From the NCBI GenBank assembly GCA_003989075.1, contig RXIX01000006.1, forward strand, positions 1-59,310: a stretch of 59,310 nucleotides of DNA. The letters are read 5' to 3'. The stretch is from Candidatus Competibacteraceae bacterium (GTDB lineage: Bacteria; Pseudomonadota; Gammaproteobacteria; Competibacterales; Competibacteraceae). How positions within the stretch are numbered: the stretch's first letter is position 1; every line of letters begins with the position of its first letter. The notes under the pieces are model-generated. The model saw only the letters and a program-made list of their open reading frames with translations. It had not been told where the DNA came from and did no database searches. The position numbers and the translations under genes are program-made. Below, piece after piece: positions 1 to 7,914 of the stretch.

Positions 1-267
1 CGCATCAGCGCCCAGCCTGACCGCCCCGGCTTCTTCCGCCTCAGCGTCGCCGATAACGGCATCGGCATCGCCCCCGAGCAGCAGGCGCAACTGTTCCACT
101 TCGGCTATACCACCAAGCCGCGCGGCAATGGCTATGGCCTGCATTCAGTGGCCAATTTCGCCCAGAGCCTCGGCGGCCAGATCGCTTTCGAAAGTCCCGG
201 TCCCGGCCAGGGCGCGACTTTTTCCCTGGTGTTGCCGCTGCACGCGAATCGGGAGATCACGCAGTGA
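1..267 (+). CDS. Sensor histidine kinase, C-terminal part (cut by window edge)
   Basis: Frame 1 is open from the first base to TGA at 265-267, giving 88 residues of a HATPase_c domain. The N-box end is outside the window. An ADNGIGI stretch (G1 box), an F-box-like FGYTTKP and a glycine-rich GNGYGLHSV (G2 box) are visible, followed by the usual final strand ATFSLVLPL. This is the ATP-binding half of a membrane or soluble two-component kinase. The FxxGYTTK(P)xGxGxGLHS form is typical of PAS-containing kinases that end right after the HATPase domain. The sensor input and phospho-acceptor histidine cannot be seen. It is transcribed in the same direction as the next gene, 43 bases away. Confidence 0.85.
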   Translation, partial: RISAQPDRPGFFRLSVADNGIGIAPEQQAQLFHFGYTTKPRGNGYGLHSVANFAQSLGGQIAFESPGPGQGATFSLVLPLHANREITQ

Positions 268-310
268 AGCCGGCGCGCACCCTCGCCGATCCGCATCCGG
301 AGACCCAGGC

Positions 311-841
311 TTGAGCAGGCACGACACGCGCAGTTGGACACTCCATATCCGCAAGGACAACATCAAATTTTCCGCAGCGCACATGACCGTGTTCGCCGAT
401 GGCCAGAAGGAGCACCTGCACGGTCATAATTACGCAGTGGAACTGACCGTGGAGCTGGCGGAACCGCCGGCATTGGCGCGGATGCTCAGTTACGAGGTGT
501 TCAAGCAGGCGCTGCGTGCGGTCTGCGCCGACTGGGATGAGAAAGTGCTGATCGCCGGCGGTAATCCGTGGCTGGAATGGCTGCCTGCCGATGCCAATGA
601 ATGCGCTTTCCGCCTGTGCGGCAAGCGCTATGTGCTGCCGGCTGATGAAGTGGTGGTGCTGGACATGGACAACGTCACCGCCGAGAACCTGGCGCAGGCG
701 CTGTTCGAGCGCTTCTGGGCGCTGCTGAGCTGTGAGCAGGCCATTCCCTGGCATGAGCGGATTGCTGCCGTCAGCCTGCGCATCGACGAATCGCGCGGCC
801 AAGGCGCCAGCTACACGGTCCGTTATGGTGAGCGGGCCTGA
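311..841 (+). CDS. 6-pyruvoyl-tetrahydropterin synthase / QueD superfamily protein, PTPS-III-like motif
   Basis: The protein has 176 residues and the T-fold fingerprints of the family: FSAAH (zinc ligand His24), HLHGHNY (His37 and His39) and a late DNVTAENLAQ motif. In QueD and true PTPS a catalytic Cys sits a few residues before HGH. Here that stretch reads KEHLHGH, so a Glu (Glu34) stands two residues before HGH. From memory of the family literature, E-x2-HGH marks PTPS-III, which makes 6-hydroxymethyl-dihydropterin from dihydroneopterin triphosphate and replaces FolB in folate synthesis. I chose TTG 311 because GGAG lies 8 bases upstream and no ATG or GTG gives the N-terminal strand; ATG 383-385 would delete it. 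The substrate is an inference. folA is elsewhere in the window (55951). Confidence 0.8.
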   Translation: MSRHDTRSWTLHIRKDNIKFSAAHMTVFADGQKEHLHGHNYAVELTVELAEPPALARMLSYEVFKQALRAVCADWDEKVLIAGGNPWLEWLPADANECAFRLCGKRYVLPADEVVVLDMDNVTAENLAQALFERFWALLSCEQAIPWHERIAAVSLRIDESRGQGASYTVRYGERA

Positions 842-901
842 GCGCCCATACGAAAACTGCAACGCCAAGCCTGAACTGGCACAACCCGCAAGGATTCCGC
901 A

Positions 902-1948
902 ATGACCACGCTGCCCCATGCCCATGGCCTGCCCCCGGTGCGCGGCCGCCTGCGCAGCACTCCCGAGGACTTCCAGGTCCGCGAGGAACTGGATTTTCCG
1001 CTCGATGGCAGCGGCGAACATGCCTGGCTGTGGGTGCGCAAGCGCGGCGCCAATACCGAATGGGTCGCCCGGCAACTGGCGGCGCGGGCCGGGGTTCCGG
1101 CGGGCGCGGTCAGCTACGCCGGGCTCAAGGATCGCCACGCGCTCACCGAGCAATGGTTTTCGGTGCACCTGCCCGGCAAGGCCGATCCCGACTGGCAGGC
1201 CGATCCGCATCCCGATTTCACCGTGCTCAATGCGCTGCGCCATTCGCGCAAGCTGCGCCGCGGTGCGCTGAGCGGCAACACCTTTGCGATTACCGTTCGT
1301 GAACTGGAGGGCGACCTGCAGGCGCTGGCGACACGGCTGGACAGCATCGCCGCCCGCGCTGTGCCCAACTACTTTGGCGAACAGCGCTTTGGCCGCGAGG
1401 CGGGCAATCTGGCGCGGGCCGAGGCGATGCTGAGCGGCCGGGAAAGGGTGCGCGACCGGCATCAGCGCGGCCTGTATCTGTCTGCTGCCCGCTCGGCGCT
1501 GTTTAACGCGGTACTGGCGCGACGCGTCGCCGACGGCAGCTGGAATCAGGCACTACCCGGCGAAGTCCTGATGCTGGCCGGCAGCCACAGCATTTTCACC
1601 CCTGAGGCCATCGACGACACCATCCGCCAGCGCATCGCGACCTTCGATGTGCATCCCACCGGGCCGCTGTGGGGTGCGGGCGACCTGCGCAGTACGGGCA
1701 CGGTACGGGCGCTGGAGGAAGAGGTGGCAGCGACCCTGCCGCTGTTTCGCGATGGGCTGGCGGCGGCGGGCCTGAATCAGGAGCGGCGTGAATTGCGTCT
1801 GCTGGTGGCCGATGCCCGTCTGGACTGGCTCGATGCACACAGCGCCCGTATCAGCTTCCGCCTACCGGCCGGCGCCTACGCCACCACAGTGCTGCGCGAA
1901 CTGGTGGCTACAGGCGATGAGAGTGCCAGCGCACAGCCGCGTGACTGA
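902..1948 (+). CDS. truD: tRNA pseudouridine(13) synthase TruD
   Basis: The 348-residue protein converts uridine 13 of tRNA-Glu to pseudouridine. The family fingerprint AGLKDRHALTEQWFSV is present near residue 79 and contains the catalytic Asp. Upstream, RSTPEDFQVRE is the TruD start motif, and NYFGEQRFG is the conserved central motif. The length matches E. coli TruD (349). The ATG is preceded by AAGGA at a normal distance. In E. coli truD sits in the surE-truD-ispF cluster; here that context is absent and it follows the PTPS-like gene by 60 bases. Confidence 0.96.
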   Translation: MTTLPHAHGLPPVRGRLRSTPEDFQVREELDFPLDGSGEHAWLWVRKRGANTEWVARQLAARAGVPAGAVSYAGLKDRHALTEQWFSVHLPGKADPDWQADPHPDFTVLNALRHSRKLRRGALSGNTFAITVRELEGDLQALATRLDSIAARAVPNYFGEQRFGREAGNLARAEAMLSGRERVRDRHQRGLYLSAARSALFNAVLARRVADGSWNQALPGEVLMLAGSHSIFTPEAIDDTIRQRIATFDVHPTGPLWGAGDLRSTGTVRALEEEVAATLPLFRDGLAAAGLNQERRELRLLVADARLDWLDAHSARISFRLPAGAYATTVLRELVATGDESASAQPRD

Positions 1949-1952
1949 GCGG

Positions 1953-2456
1953 CTAGCGTGGCGGTCGCGCTGCCCTGGGTAGCAGTACCAGTTCGGTTTC
2001 CGAGGCGCGATCCGGCAGGTTCAGCGCCAGCAGCAGCAGCAGGCTGAGCAGGCCGGCCGTGACGCTCGGCGCGATCTCGATCCTGAACACCTGGTGCAGA
2101 TAGACCAGCGGCAGCAGCCACAGCCCGGCGACCAGGAAGCGCAGCAGCGCCTGCCACCAGCTGATGCCGTGCCCATTGCGCTGCTGCACGCGCAGCCGCC
2201 AGGCGCGCATCCCCAGGGTCTGACCGCCATGGGTCCAGAAGCCGCCATAGAAGAAAAAGCAGACCAGGAACAGATAGGTCGATAAAAACGGGTTTCCGGT
2301 CAATGGATTATGGGCGCGCACCGCCTCGCTGCCCAGCACCAGCACCGCCAGCACCAGCGCCAGACCGGTGGCCACGAACAACACACCACTAAGCAGCAGG
2401 CTGTCGTAGACGATGGCTGCCAGCCGGCGTGGCAGAAGACGTGGGTGCATGAACAT
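1953..2456 (-). CDS. RDD-family membrane protein
   Basis: The 167-residue protein starts MFMHPRLLPRRLAAIVYDS, with the Arg and Asp of the RDD signature. It has three to four hydrophobic segments: about residues 18-45, 60-80, 108-128 and 132-150. A central hydrophilic loop holds the second family motif, GMRAWRLRVQ. RDD proteins are small inner-membrane proteins of mostly unknown role; some are linked to ion transport. Its stop is 4 bases from the end of convergent truD. It follows tolC in the same direction, 29 bases away, so it may be co-transcribed. The function cannot be given more precisely. Confidence 0.85.
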   Translation of the reverse strand: MFMHPRLLPRRLAAIVYDSLLLSGVLFVATGLALVLAVLVLGSEAVRAHNPLTGNPFLSTYLFLVCFFFYGGFWTHGGQTLGMRAWRLRVQQRNGHGISWWQALLRFLVAGLWLLPLVYLHQVFRIEIAPSVTAGLLSLLLLLALNLPDRASETELVLLPRAARPPR

Positions 2457-2485
2457 GGCGAGGTGCGGGAACGCGCTGCAGCGGA

Positions 2486-3907
2486 CTATTTCGCGGCGGG
2501 CTTGCGCACCGGCGTGGCGTTCCTGGCCGGCGCTGGCGGTGCGGCCGTTGCCGCTGCAGATGTGGCTGCCGCTGCCGTAGCACTGACCCGGTCGGGGAGG
2601 GTCGACTCCGGCTTGCCTAGCCAGCCATTGATCTGGTTGACATCCTCATCGGCGAGCTGCCCGGCGGCCTGTTTCAAGGTCAGATAGTTGGCGATGTAGG
2701 AATAACGGGCGGCGGCATAGTCGCGCTCGGCGCGGTAGACGTTGCGCTCGGCATCAAGCACATCGACGATGGTGCGGGTGCCCACTTCGTAACCGGCCTG
2801 ATTGGCTTCCAGAGCGCTGCGTGTCGAGACCCGGGTCTGGTCAAGCGCCTTGATCTGGCTGATGGCGGTTTGCTGGCCGCGATAGGCATTGCGCACCGTG
2901 CGCACCGTGTCGCGCTGCAGATTTTCCAGACCCTGCCGTGTGGCCTCGTAGCTGTAGGCCGCTTCGCGTGAGCGCGAGGATACCGCGCCACCGCTGTAGA
3001 TCGGAATCTTCAGGGTCAAGCCGACCTGGCTGCTGGAGGTGTCCGTAATGCTGTTGTCGCCACTGACCCGGCTCAGGTTCAAGTCCAGGGTCGGGTAATG
3101 ACCGGATTTCTGCAGCTTGATGTTTTCGCGCGCCTGATCGACGCTGAAACTGGCGCTGCGCAGGCTCAGGTTGTATTCCAGGGCCATGCGCACCCAGATC
3201 TCGGCGTCCTGCGGTTCGGGCAGGGCCAGCGGCATGCGTTCGCTGAGCAGATTGAGCTGGACGTATTCCTGACCGGTGAGCTGGCGCAGCGCCTCGCGGG
3301 CATCGGCCAGGGTGTTGATGGCCTCAATTTCGCTGGACACCGCGCCATCAAAACGCGCCTGGGCATCGTAGACGTCAGTGATGGTCGCCAGACCAACCTC
3401 GAAGCGCCGGTTGGCCTGTTCGAGCTGGCGGGCGAAGGCGTTCTTCTCGGCGGTGGCAAAAGTCAGGTTATCAATCGCCGCCAGCACGCCAAAATAGCCA
3501 CGTGCGACCCGCAGGATCAGTTCATTGGCGGCGTTGCGCAGATCAACATCGGACTGGCTGACCGTCGCCTCAGCCAGACGCTGCTGCACCTGACTGGCAC
3601 GGTTATAGATCGGCTGCTGCAGGGCGATGGCGTAGTTGTGGCTGTCGTAGGAATCGTTACCGCGCTGCGAACCGGCAATGCCAAAGGTCTGCCCCTGCTC
3701 GACCGATGCGCCAATGCTCGGCAGCAGCAGAGCACGCGCCTGGGGCTTGGCCTCCTGCGCGGCATCACGCGAGGCTACCGCCGCTTTGAGCACTGGATCG
3801 CTTTCCATGGCCTGGCGATAGACATCCAGCAGATTTTCCGCGGCTGCCGGCTGAGCGCACAGCGCGGCGACGATCCCGGCCAGGACCAGGCGAGGCAGTT
3901 TGGACAT
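2486..3907 (-). CDS. tolC: TolC-family outer-membrane efflux channel
   Basis: The 473-residue protein has a signal peptide (MSKLPRLVLAGIVAALCA followed by QPAAA) and the TolC repeat structure, two OEP domains of roughly 200 residues each. Motifs include ENLLDVYRQAMESDP at the mature N-terminus and GTRTIVDVLDAERNVY near residue 390. TolC trimers form the outer-membrane duct for tripartite pumps and type I secretion. ATG 3907 was chosen because GGGGAG lies 10 bases upstream and it begins the signal peptide; the frame is open further to a TTG at 3937. The C-terminus is an Ala/Pro-rich tail (last 40 residues), probably periplasmic. The order pcm, rhodanese, tolC is known from other gammaproteobacteria. 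Confidence 0.93.
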   Translation of the reverse strand: MSKLPRLVLAGIVAALCAQPAAAENLLDVYRQAMESDPVLKAAVASRDAAQEAKPQARALLLPSIGASVEQGQTFGIAGSQRGNDSYDSHNYAIALQQPIYNRASQVQQRLAEATVSQSDVDLRNAANELILRVARGYFGVLAAIDNLTFATAEKNAFARQLEQANRRFEVGLATITDVYDAQARFDGAVSSEIEAINTLADAREALRQLTGQEYVQLNLLSERMPLALPEPQDAEIWVRMALEYNLSLRSASFSVDQARENIKLQKSGHYPTLDLNLSRVSGDNSITDTSSSQVGLTLKIPIYSGGAVSSRSREAAYSYEATRQGLENLQRDTVRTVRNAYRGQQTAISQIKALDQTRVSTRSALEANQAGYEVGTRTIVDVLDAERNVYRAERDYAAARYSYIANYLTLKQAAGQLADEDVNQINGWLGKPESTLPDRVSATAAAATSAAATAAPPAPARNATPVRKPAAK

Positions 3908-4001
3908 GGCTGACAGGCTCCCCTTGCGCGACTTCAAAGTATTTCAGTAAACGCTAATATACCAGAGCAGCAACGGCCATGAAAACCGCTGGTCCGCGCG
4001 A

Positions 4002-4322
4002 TCAATAACGGGGCATGTCCGGGTCGACTTCCTCAGCCCAGGCATTGACACCCCCGTCGAGATTGGCCACCTGTGCGAAGCCGGCCCGCTCCAGGAACAG
4101 CGCCACTTGGAAACTGCGCCCGCCGTGATGACAGATCACCACGGTTTCACGCGCCGGATCGAGCGCATCGCGCCAGATCGCGCCCAGACCGCTCATCGGC
4201 ATATTGACCGAGCCGTCGATACGGGCGATGGCGTATTCCCAGGGTTCGCGCACATCCAGCAGCAGCGGCGCCGGGTTCTGTCCCAGGCGCCGTTGCAGAT
4301 CAACCGGCGATAGCTGCCGCAC
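4002..4322 (-). CDS. Rhodanese-like domain protein
   Basis: This is a single rhodanese domain of 106 residues. LLLDVREPWEYAIARI is the CH2A-like motif, and CHHGGRS is the active-site loop, whose Cys would carry the persulfide. NLDGGVNAWA is the terminal motif. Rhodaneses transfer sulfane sulfur to cyanide, thiols or protein acceptors; the in vivo acceptor here is unknown. The start is GTG 4322, with AGGAG 6 bases upstream, in the 9-base gap after the pcm stop. Translation is therefore probably coupled to pcm, and tolC follows. Confidence 0.9.
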   Translation of the reverse strand: MRQLSPVDLQRRLGQNPAPLLLDVREPWEYAIARIDGSVNMPMSGLGAIWRDALDPARETVVICHHGGRSFQVALFLERAGFAQVANLDGGVNAWAEEVDPDMPRY

Positions 4323-4331
4323 GCAGAGCTC

Positions 4332-4991
4332 CTAGAAGGTAAAGCTGCGCACCGGAGCTGCGCCGCGCAGCGGTTGCAGTTCGGTATCGAACAGGCTTTC
4401 CTGCTGCCATTCCTGTTCGCTGACCCGGGTGATCAGCAGCGCTTCCATCACCGGCGGCTGACCGACCACGATGAACAGGCGCCCACCTATGCTCAGGCTG
4501 CGCCGCCAGATTTCGGCGACTTCACCCACCGAACCGGTGACAGCAATGGCGTCATAGCGGTGCTCGCCCCAGCCGTGGCTGGCGTCGCCGGTGTGCAGCA
4601 CCACGTTGTGGATACCGTGCGCCTTGAGACGGTTGCGCGCAGCCTCGACGAAGGCGGCGACGATATCGACGCTGACCACATTGGCGGCCAGGCTCGCCAG
4701 GCAGGCAGTCAGATAGCCACTGCCGGTGCCAACCTCAAGGACATTATCGCCCGGCTGCACGGCCAGTGCTTGCAGGATCCGGCCTTCCAGGTTCGGCTTG
4801 AGCATGCATTCGCCCTGGCCGAGCGGGATGTTGATGTCGGAAAACGCCAGGTTTCGATAGCGCTCCGGAACGAAATCCTCGCGCGGTATGCTGGCGATCG
4901 TATCCAGCACCCGCTGATCCAGCACATCCCAGGGCCGGATCTGCTGCTCGATCATGTTGTAGCGGGCCTGTTCAAAGTTCAATGCGGTCAT
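4332..4991 (-). CDS. pcm: Protein-L-isoaspartate O-methyltransferase
   Basis: The 219-residue protein is a class I SAM methyltransferase. VLEVGTGSGYLTA is the SAM-binding motif I at about residues 84-96. The PCMT family start is seen in MIEQQIRPWDVLD, and VPERYRNLAFSD covers the substrate region. The family methylates isoaspartyl residues formed by protein ageing. This version belongs to the pcm-rhodanese-tolC subgroup, which differs from the E. coli surE-linked Pcm, so activity on isoaspartate is inferred by family only. The gene heads a three-gene minus-strand operon. Confidence 0.88.
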   Translation of the reverse strand: MTALNFEQARYNMIEQQIRPWDVLDQRVLDTIASIPREDFVPERYRNLAFSDINIPLGQGECMLKPNLEGRILQALAVQPGDNVLEVGTGSGYLTACLASLAANVVSVDIVAAFVEAARNRLKAHGIHNVVLHTGDASHGWGEHRYDAIAVTGSVGEVAEIWRRSLSIGGRLFIVVGQPPVMEALLITRVSEQEWQQESLFDTELQPLRGAAPVRSFTF

Positions 4992-5144
4992 GTTCGGGAT
5001 CCTGTCAACGCCTGGTGGTCTTGATGTTCTGGCGGGGCGACGCCCCGGTTGCCGGTTGCGGTATGGGGTAGCCTCATTCTAACACTTCTCCATGCACGCG
5101 CTGCCAGCGCGGGCGCGCGCCCGGTCGCGTCCCGGCGCCTTGCT

Positions 5145-6524
5145 TCACAGGAAGGTAGCGCCAACCGCGAACAGTCGTTCCACCTCGGGCACCCGCTTCT
5201 TGTCGACCAGAAACAGGATCACGTGATCCTCGGATTCGATCATGGTGTCGTGGTGGCAGATGATCACTTCGTCACCGCGGGCGATGGCGCCGATGGTGGT
5301 GCCGGGCGGCAGGCGGATTTCCTCGACACGCCGTCCGACTACCTTGGAGGTCTTGTAGTCGCCGTGCGCGACCGCTTCGATGGCTTCGGCGGCGCCGCGG
5401 CGCAGCGAATGCACCTTGGCCACGTCACCGCGGCGCACATGGGTGAGCAGGCTGCCGATGGTAGCCTGCTGCGGTGAGATGGCGATGTCGATAATGCCCG
5501 AGGACTCGACCAGTTCGACATAGGACACCCGGTTGATCAACGCCATCACCTTGCGCGCGCCCATGCGCTTGGCCAGCATCGCCGAGAGGATGTTGGCTTC
5601 ATCATCATTGGTCACCGCGCAGAACACATCGACATGCTCGATGTTCTCCTGGCGCAGCAGGTTCTCGTCGGCAGCGTCGCCCTGCAGGACGATGGCGCGG
5701 CTGAGCCGCTCGCACAGACTCCGGCCGGTCTCAGGGTTGCGCTCGATGACCTTGACCTGGAAGCGTTCTTCCAGCGCCTGCGCCAGCCGGGCGCCGATGT
5801 GGCCACCGCCGGCAATGATCAGCCGCTTGACCATGCGGTCGAGCTTGCGCAGCTCGCTGACGATAGCGCGGGTGTTCTTGCGGGCGGCGACGAAGAAGAC
5901 CTCGTCCTCCGCTTCGATGACCGTGTTGCCCTCGGGCATCACCGCACTGCCCTGGCGGAAGATCGCCGCCACCCGGGTTTCGATGCCCGGCATATGCTCG
6001 GGTAGGGTACGCAGGGCCTGGCCAACCAGCGCGCTGCCCTCGTAGGCCTTGACGCCGACCAGTCGCACCTGGCCTTCGGCAAAGTCGAGCACCTGCAGCG
6101 AGCCGGGATGTTCGATGATGCGGTGGATGTAGTCGGTGACCAGCTGTTCGGGGCTGATCAGCACATCGATCGGCAGCGCATCGTCCTTGAACAGGGTGCC
6201 CTGGTAGCGGATATAGCTGCCGGCGCGCACCCGGGCGATCTTGGTCGGGGTGTTGAATAGGGTATGGGCGATCTGGCAGGCGATCATGTTGACTTCGTCG
6301 TTATCAGTCAGCGCGATCAGCATGTCGGCATCGGCGATACCGGCCTGTTCGAGGATATCCGGATAGGAGGCATGGCCGCGAATGGTACGAATATCGAGCC
6401 GGTCCTGCAGGGCCTGCAGACGTTCGGCGTTGGCATCGACCACAGTGACATCGTTGGCCTCGCTGGCCAGGATGGTCGCCACCGAACCGCCGACCTGGCC
6501 GGCACCGAGAATCACGATCTTCAC
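5145..6524 (-). CDS. trkA: Trk potassium-uptake regulatory protein TrkA
   Basis: The 459-residue protein is almost exactly the length of E. coli TrkA (458). It has two tandem RCK modules. The first nucleotide-binding Rossmann motif is KIVILGAGQVGG at residues 2-13; the second is LIIAGGGHIGARLAQAL near residue 235. Each is followed by a TrkA_C domain. TrkA sits under TrkH/TrkG and gates K+ flux in response to NAD(H) or ATP. GTG 6524 was chosen because GGAGG lies 6 bases upstream and the family starts directly with the Rossmann strand. It is the last gene of the def-fmt-rsmB-DUF4390-ntrYX-trkA operon. No trkH is in the window. Confidence 0.96.
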   Translation of the reverse strand: MKIVILGAGQVGGSVATILASEANDVTVVDANAERLQALQDRLDIRTIRGHASYPDILEQAGIADADMLIALTDNDEVNMIACQIAHTLFNTPTKIARVRAGSYIRYQGTLFKDDALPIDVLISPEQLVTDYIHRIIEHPGSLQVLDFAEGQVRLVGVKAYEGSALVGQALRTLPEHMPGIETRVAAIFRQGSAVMPEGNTVIEAEDEVFFVAARKNTRAIVSELRKLDRMVKRLIIAGGGHIGARLAQALEERFQVKVIERNPETGRSLCERLSRAIVLQGDAADENLLRQENIEHVDVFCAVTNDDEANILSAMLAKRMGARKVMALINRVSYVELVESSGIIDIAISPQQATIGSLLTHVRRGDVAKVHSLRRGAAEAIEAVAHGDYKTSKVVGRRVEEIRLPPGTTIGAIARGDEVIICHHDTMIESEDHVILFLVDKKRVPEVERLFAVGATFL

Positions 6525-6543
6525 AGGCAGCCTCCGCTGGCGT

Positions 6544-7914
6544 TCATTCGTCCAGAGCTTTCTTGGGGTCGATCCCCAGGGCACGCAATTTGCGATAGAG
6601 GTTGGTGCGCTCCATGCCGACCCGGTCGGCCAGACGCGCTACGTTGCCCTCACATTCGCGGAACTGCTGCATCAGATAGGCGCGTTCGAACTGTTCACGC
6701 GCCTCGCGCAGCGGCAGGTTGAGCGGAATGCTACCGACATCCGGCGATTTGGTATTGGTCGCGCCACGCACTGCGGCATCGACCTCGTCCTGGGCGATTT
6801 CCTCGTCGCCGCCGAGAATCAGCAGGCGCTGCACCAGGTTCTTCAGTTCGCGGATGTTGCCCGGCCAGCTGTAGTTGCGCAGCCGGTTCTGGGCCGCCAG
6901 GGTGAAATGGCGGTAGATGAGGCTTTCCTGATCGACGAAGTAGTTGACGTAGTAGTTGAGCAGCTCCGGCACGTCTTCGATGTGCTCGCGCAGCGGCGGC
7001 AGCTTGATCGGCACCACGTTGAGCTGATAGTACAGATCCTCGCGAAAACGCCCGGCTGCTACTTCCTGATCCAGCTCGCGGTGGGTCGCGGCCACCACGC
7101 GCACGTTGACCCGCACCGGTTCCTTGCCACCGATGCGCAGGAAGGAGCCGTTTTCCAGGGCGCTGGCCAGCTTGGACTGGGCTTCCGAATCCATGTCGGC
7201 CAGCTCGTCGAGGAACAGGGTGCCGCCGCTGGCCTGTTCCAGGCGGCCGTAGTGGATGCGGTCGCCCTGCTCGGAGCCGAACAGTTCCAGACTGGCGTTC
7301 TCACGGGCGATCGAGCCGACACCGACATCGATGAACGGCCCGCTGCGGCGCGGGCTGTGCGCGTGCAGGAAGCGGGCGTAGACCTCCTTGCCGGTGCCCG
7401 GTTCGCCAAAGATCAGCACCGGCGCATCGTGCTGGGCGATGCGCAGCACCTGAGCGCGCAGCCGCTGCACGACGTCGCTGCGCCCGACCGGCTCGGCGAC
7501 GATGCGCTGCTGGCGGCGCAGGTTCTGGTTCTCGCGCGCCAGCCGGTCAGCATCCAGGGCCCGCTCTACGGTCAGCAGCAGCTTGGCCATCGACAGCGGT
7601 TTCTCGATGAAGTCATAGGCGCCCAGCCGGGTGGCCTCGACTGCGGTCTCGACCGTACCGTGCCCGGACATCATGATCACCGGACAGGGCAGATGATCGC
7701 CCTCGCTCCATTCCTTGAGCAGGGTGATGCCGTCGGTATCGGGCATCCAGATATCGAGCAGTATCAGGTCAGGACGCTGGGCACGGCGCGCTTCGCGGGC
7801 GGCAGCTGCGTTCTCGGCGATCGCCACGGCGTACCCTTCGTCTTCGAGAATCTCCTTGACGAGATCGCGAATGTCGGGTTCGTCATCGACGACCAGAATG
7901 TAAGGCGCACTCAT
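6544..7914 (-). CDS. ntrX: NtrX-type sigma-54-family response regulator without GAFTGA loop
   Basis: The 456-residue protein has a receiver domain (residues 5-120; VVDDEPD acidic pocket, LLDIWMPDTDG phospho-acceptor, EKPLS), a central AAA+ domain with Walker A GEPGTGKE and Walker B GGTLFLDELADM, and a C-terminal Fis-type helix-turn-helix (last 45 residues). The GAFTGA loop that contacts sigma-54 is absent: the region reads ELFGSEQGDRIHYGRLEQ and goes straight on. NtrX partners with NtrY, whose gene overlaps by four bases (ATGA). Without GAFTGA this protein probably does not remodel sigma-54 holoenzyme in the usual way and may act as a DNA-binding repressor or sigma-70 regulator (inference). 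Confidence 0.9.
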   Translation of the reverse strand: MSAPYILVVDDEPDIRDLVKEILEDEGYAVAIAENAAAAREARRAQRPDLILLDIWMPDTDGITLLKEWSEGDHLPCPVIMMSGHGTVETAVEATRLGAYDFIEKPLSMAKLLLTVERALDADRLARENQNLRRQQRIVAEPVGRSDVVQRLRAQVLRIAQHDAPVLIFGEPGTGKEVYARFLHAHSPRRSGPFIDVGVGSIARENASLELFGSEQGDRIHYGRLEQASGGTLFLDELADMDSEAQSKLASALENGSFLRIGGKEPVRVNVRVVAATHRELDQEVAAGRFREDLYYQLNVVPIKLPPLREHIEDVPELLNYYVNYFVDQESLIYRHFTLAAQNRLRNYSWPGNIRELKNLVQRLLILGGDEEIAQDEVDAAVRGATNTKSPDVGSIPLNLPLREAREQFERAYLMQQFRECEGNVARLADRVGMERTNLYRKLRALGIDPKKALDE

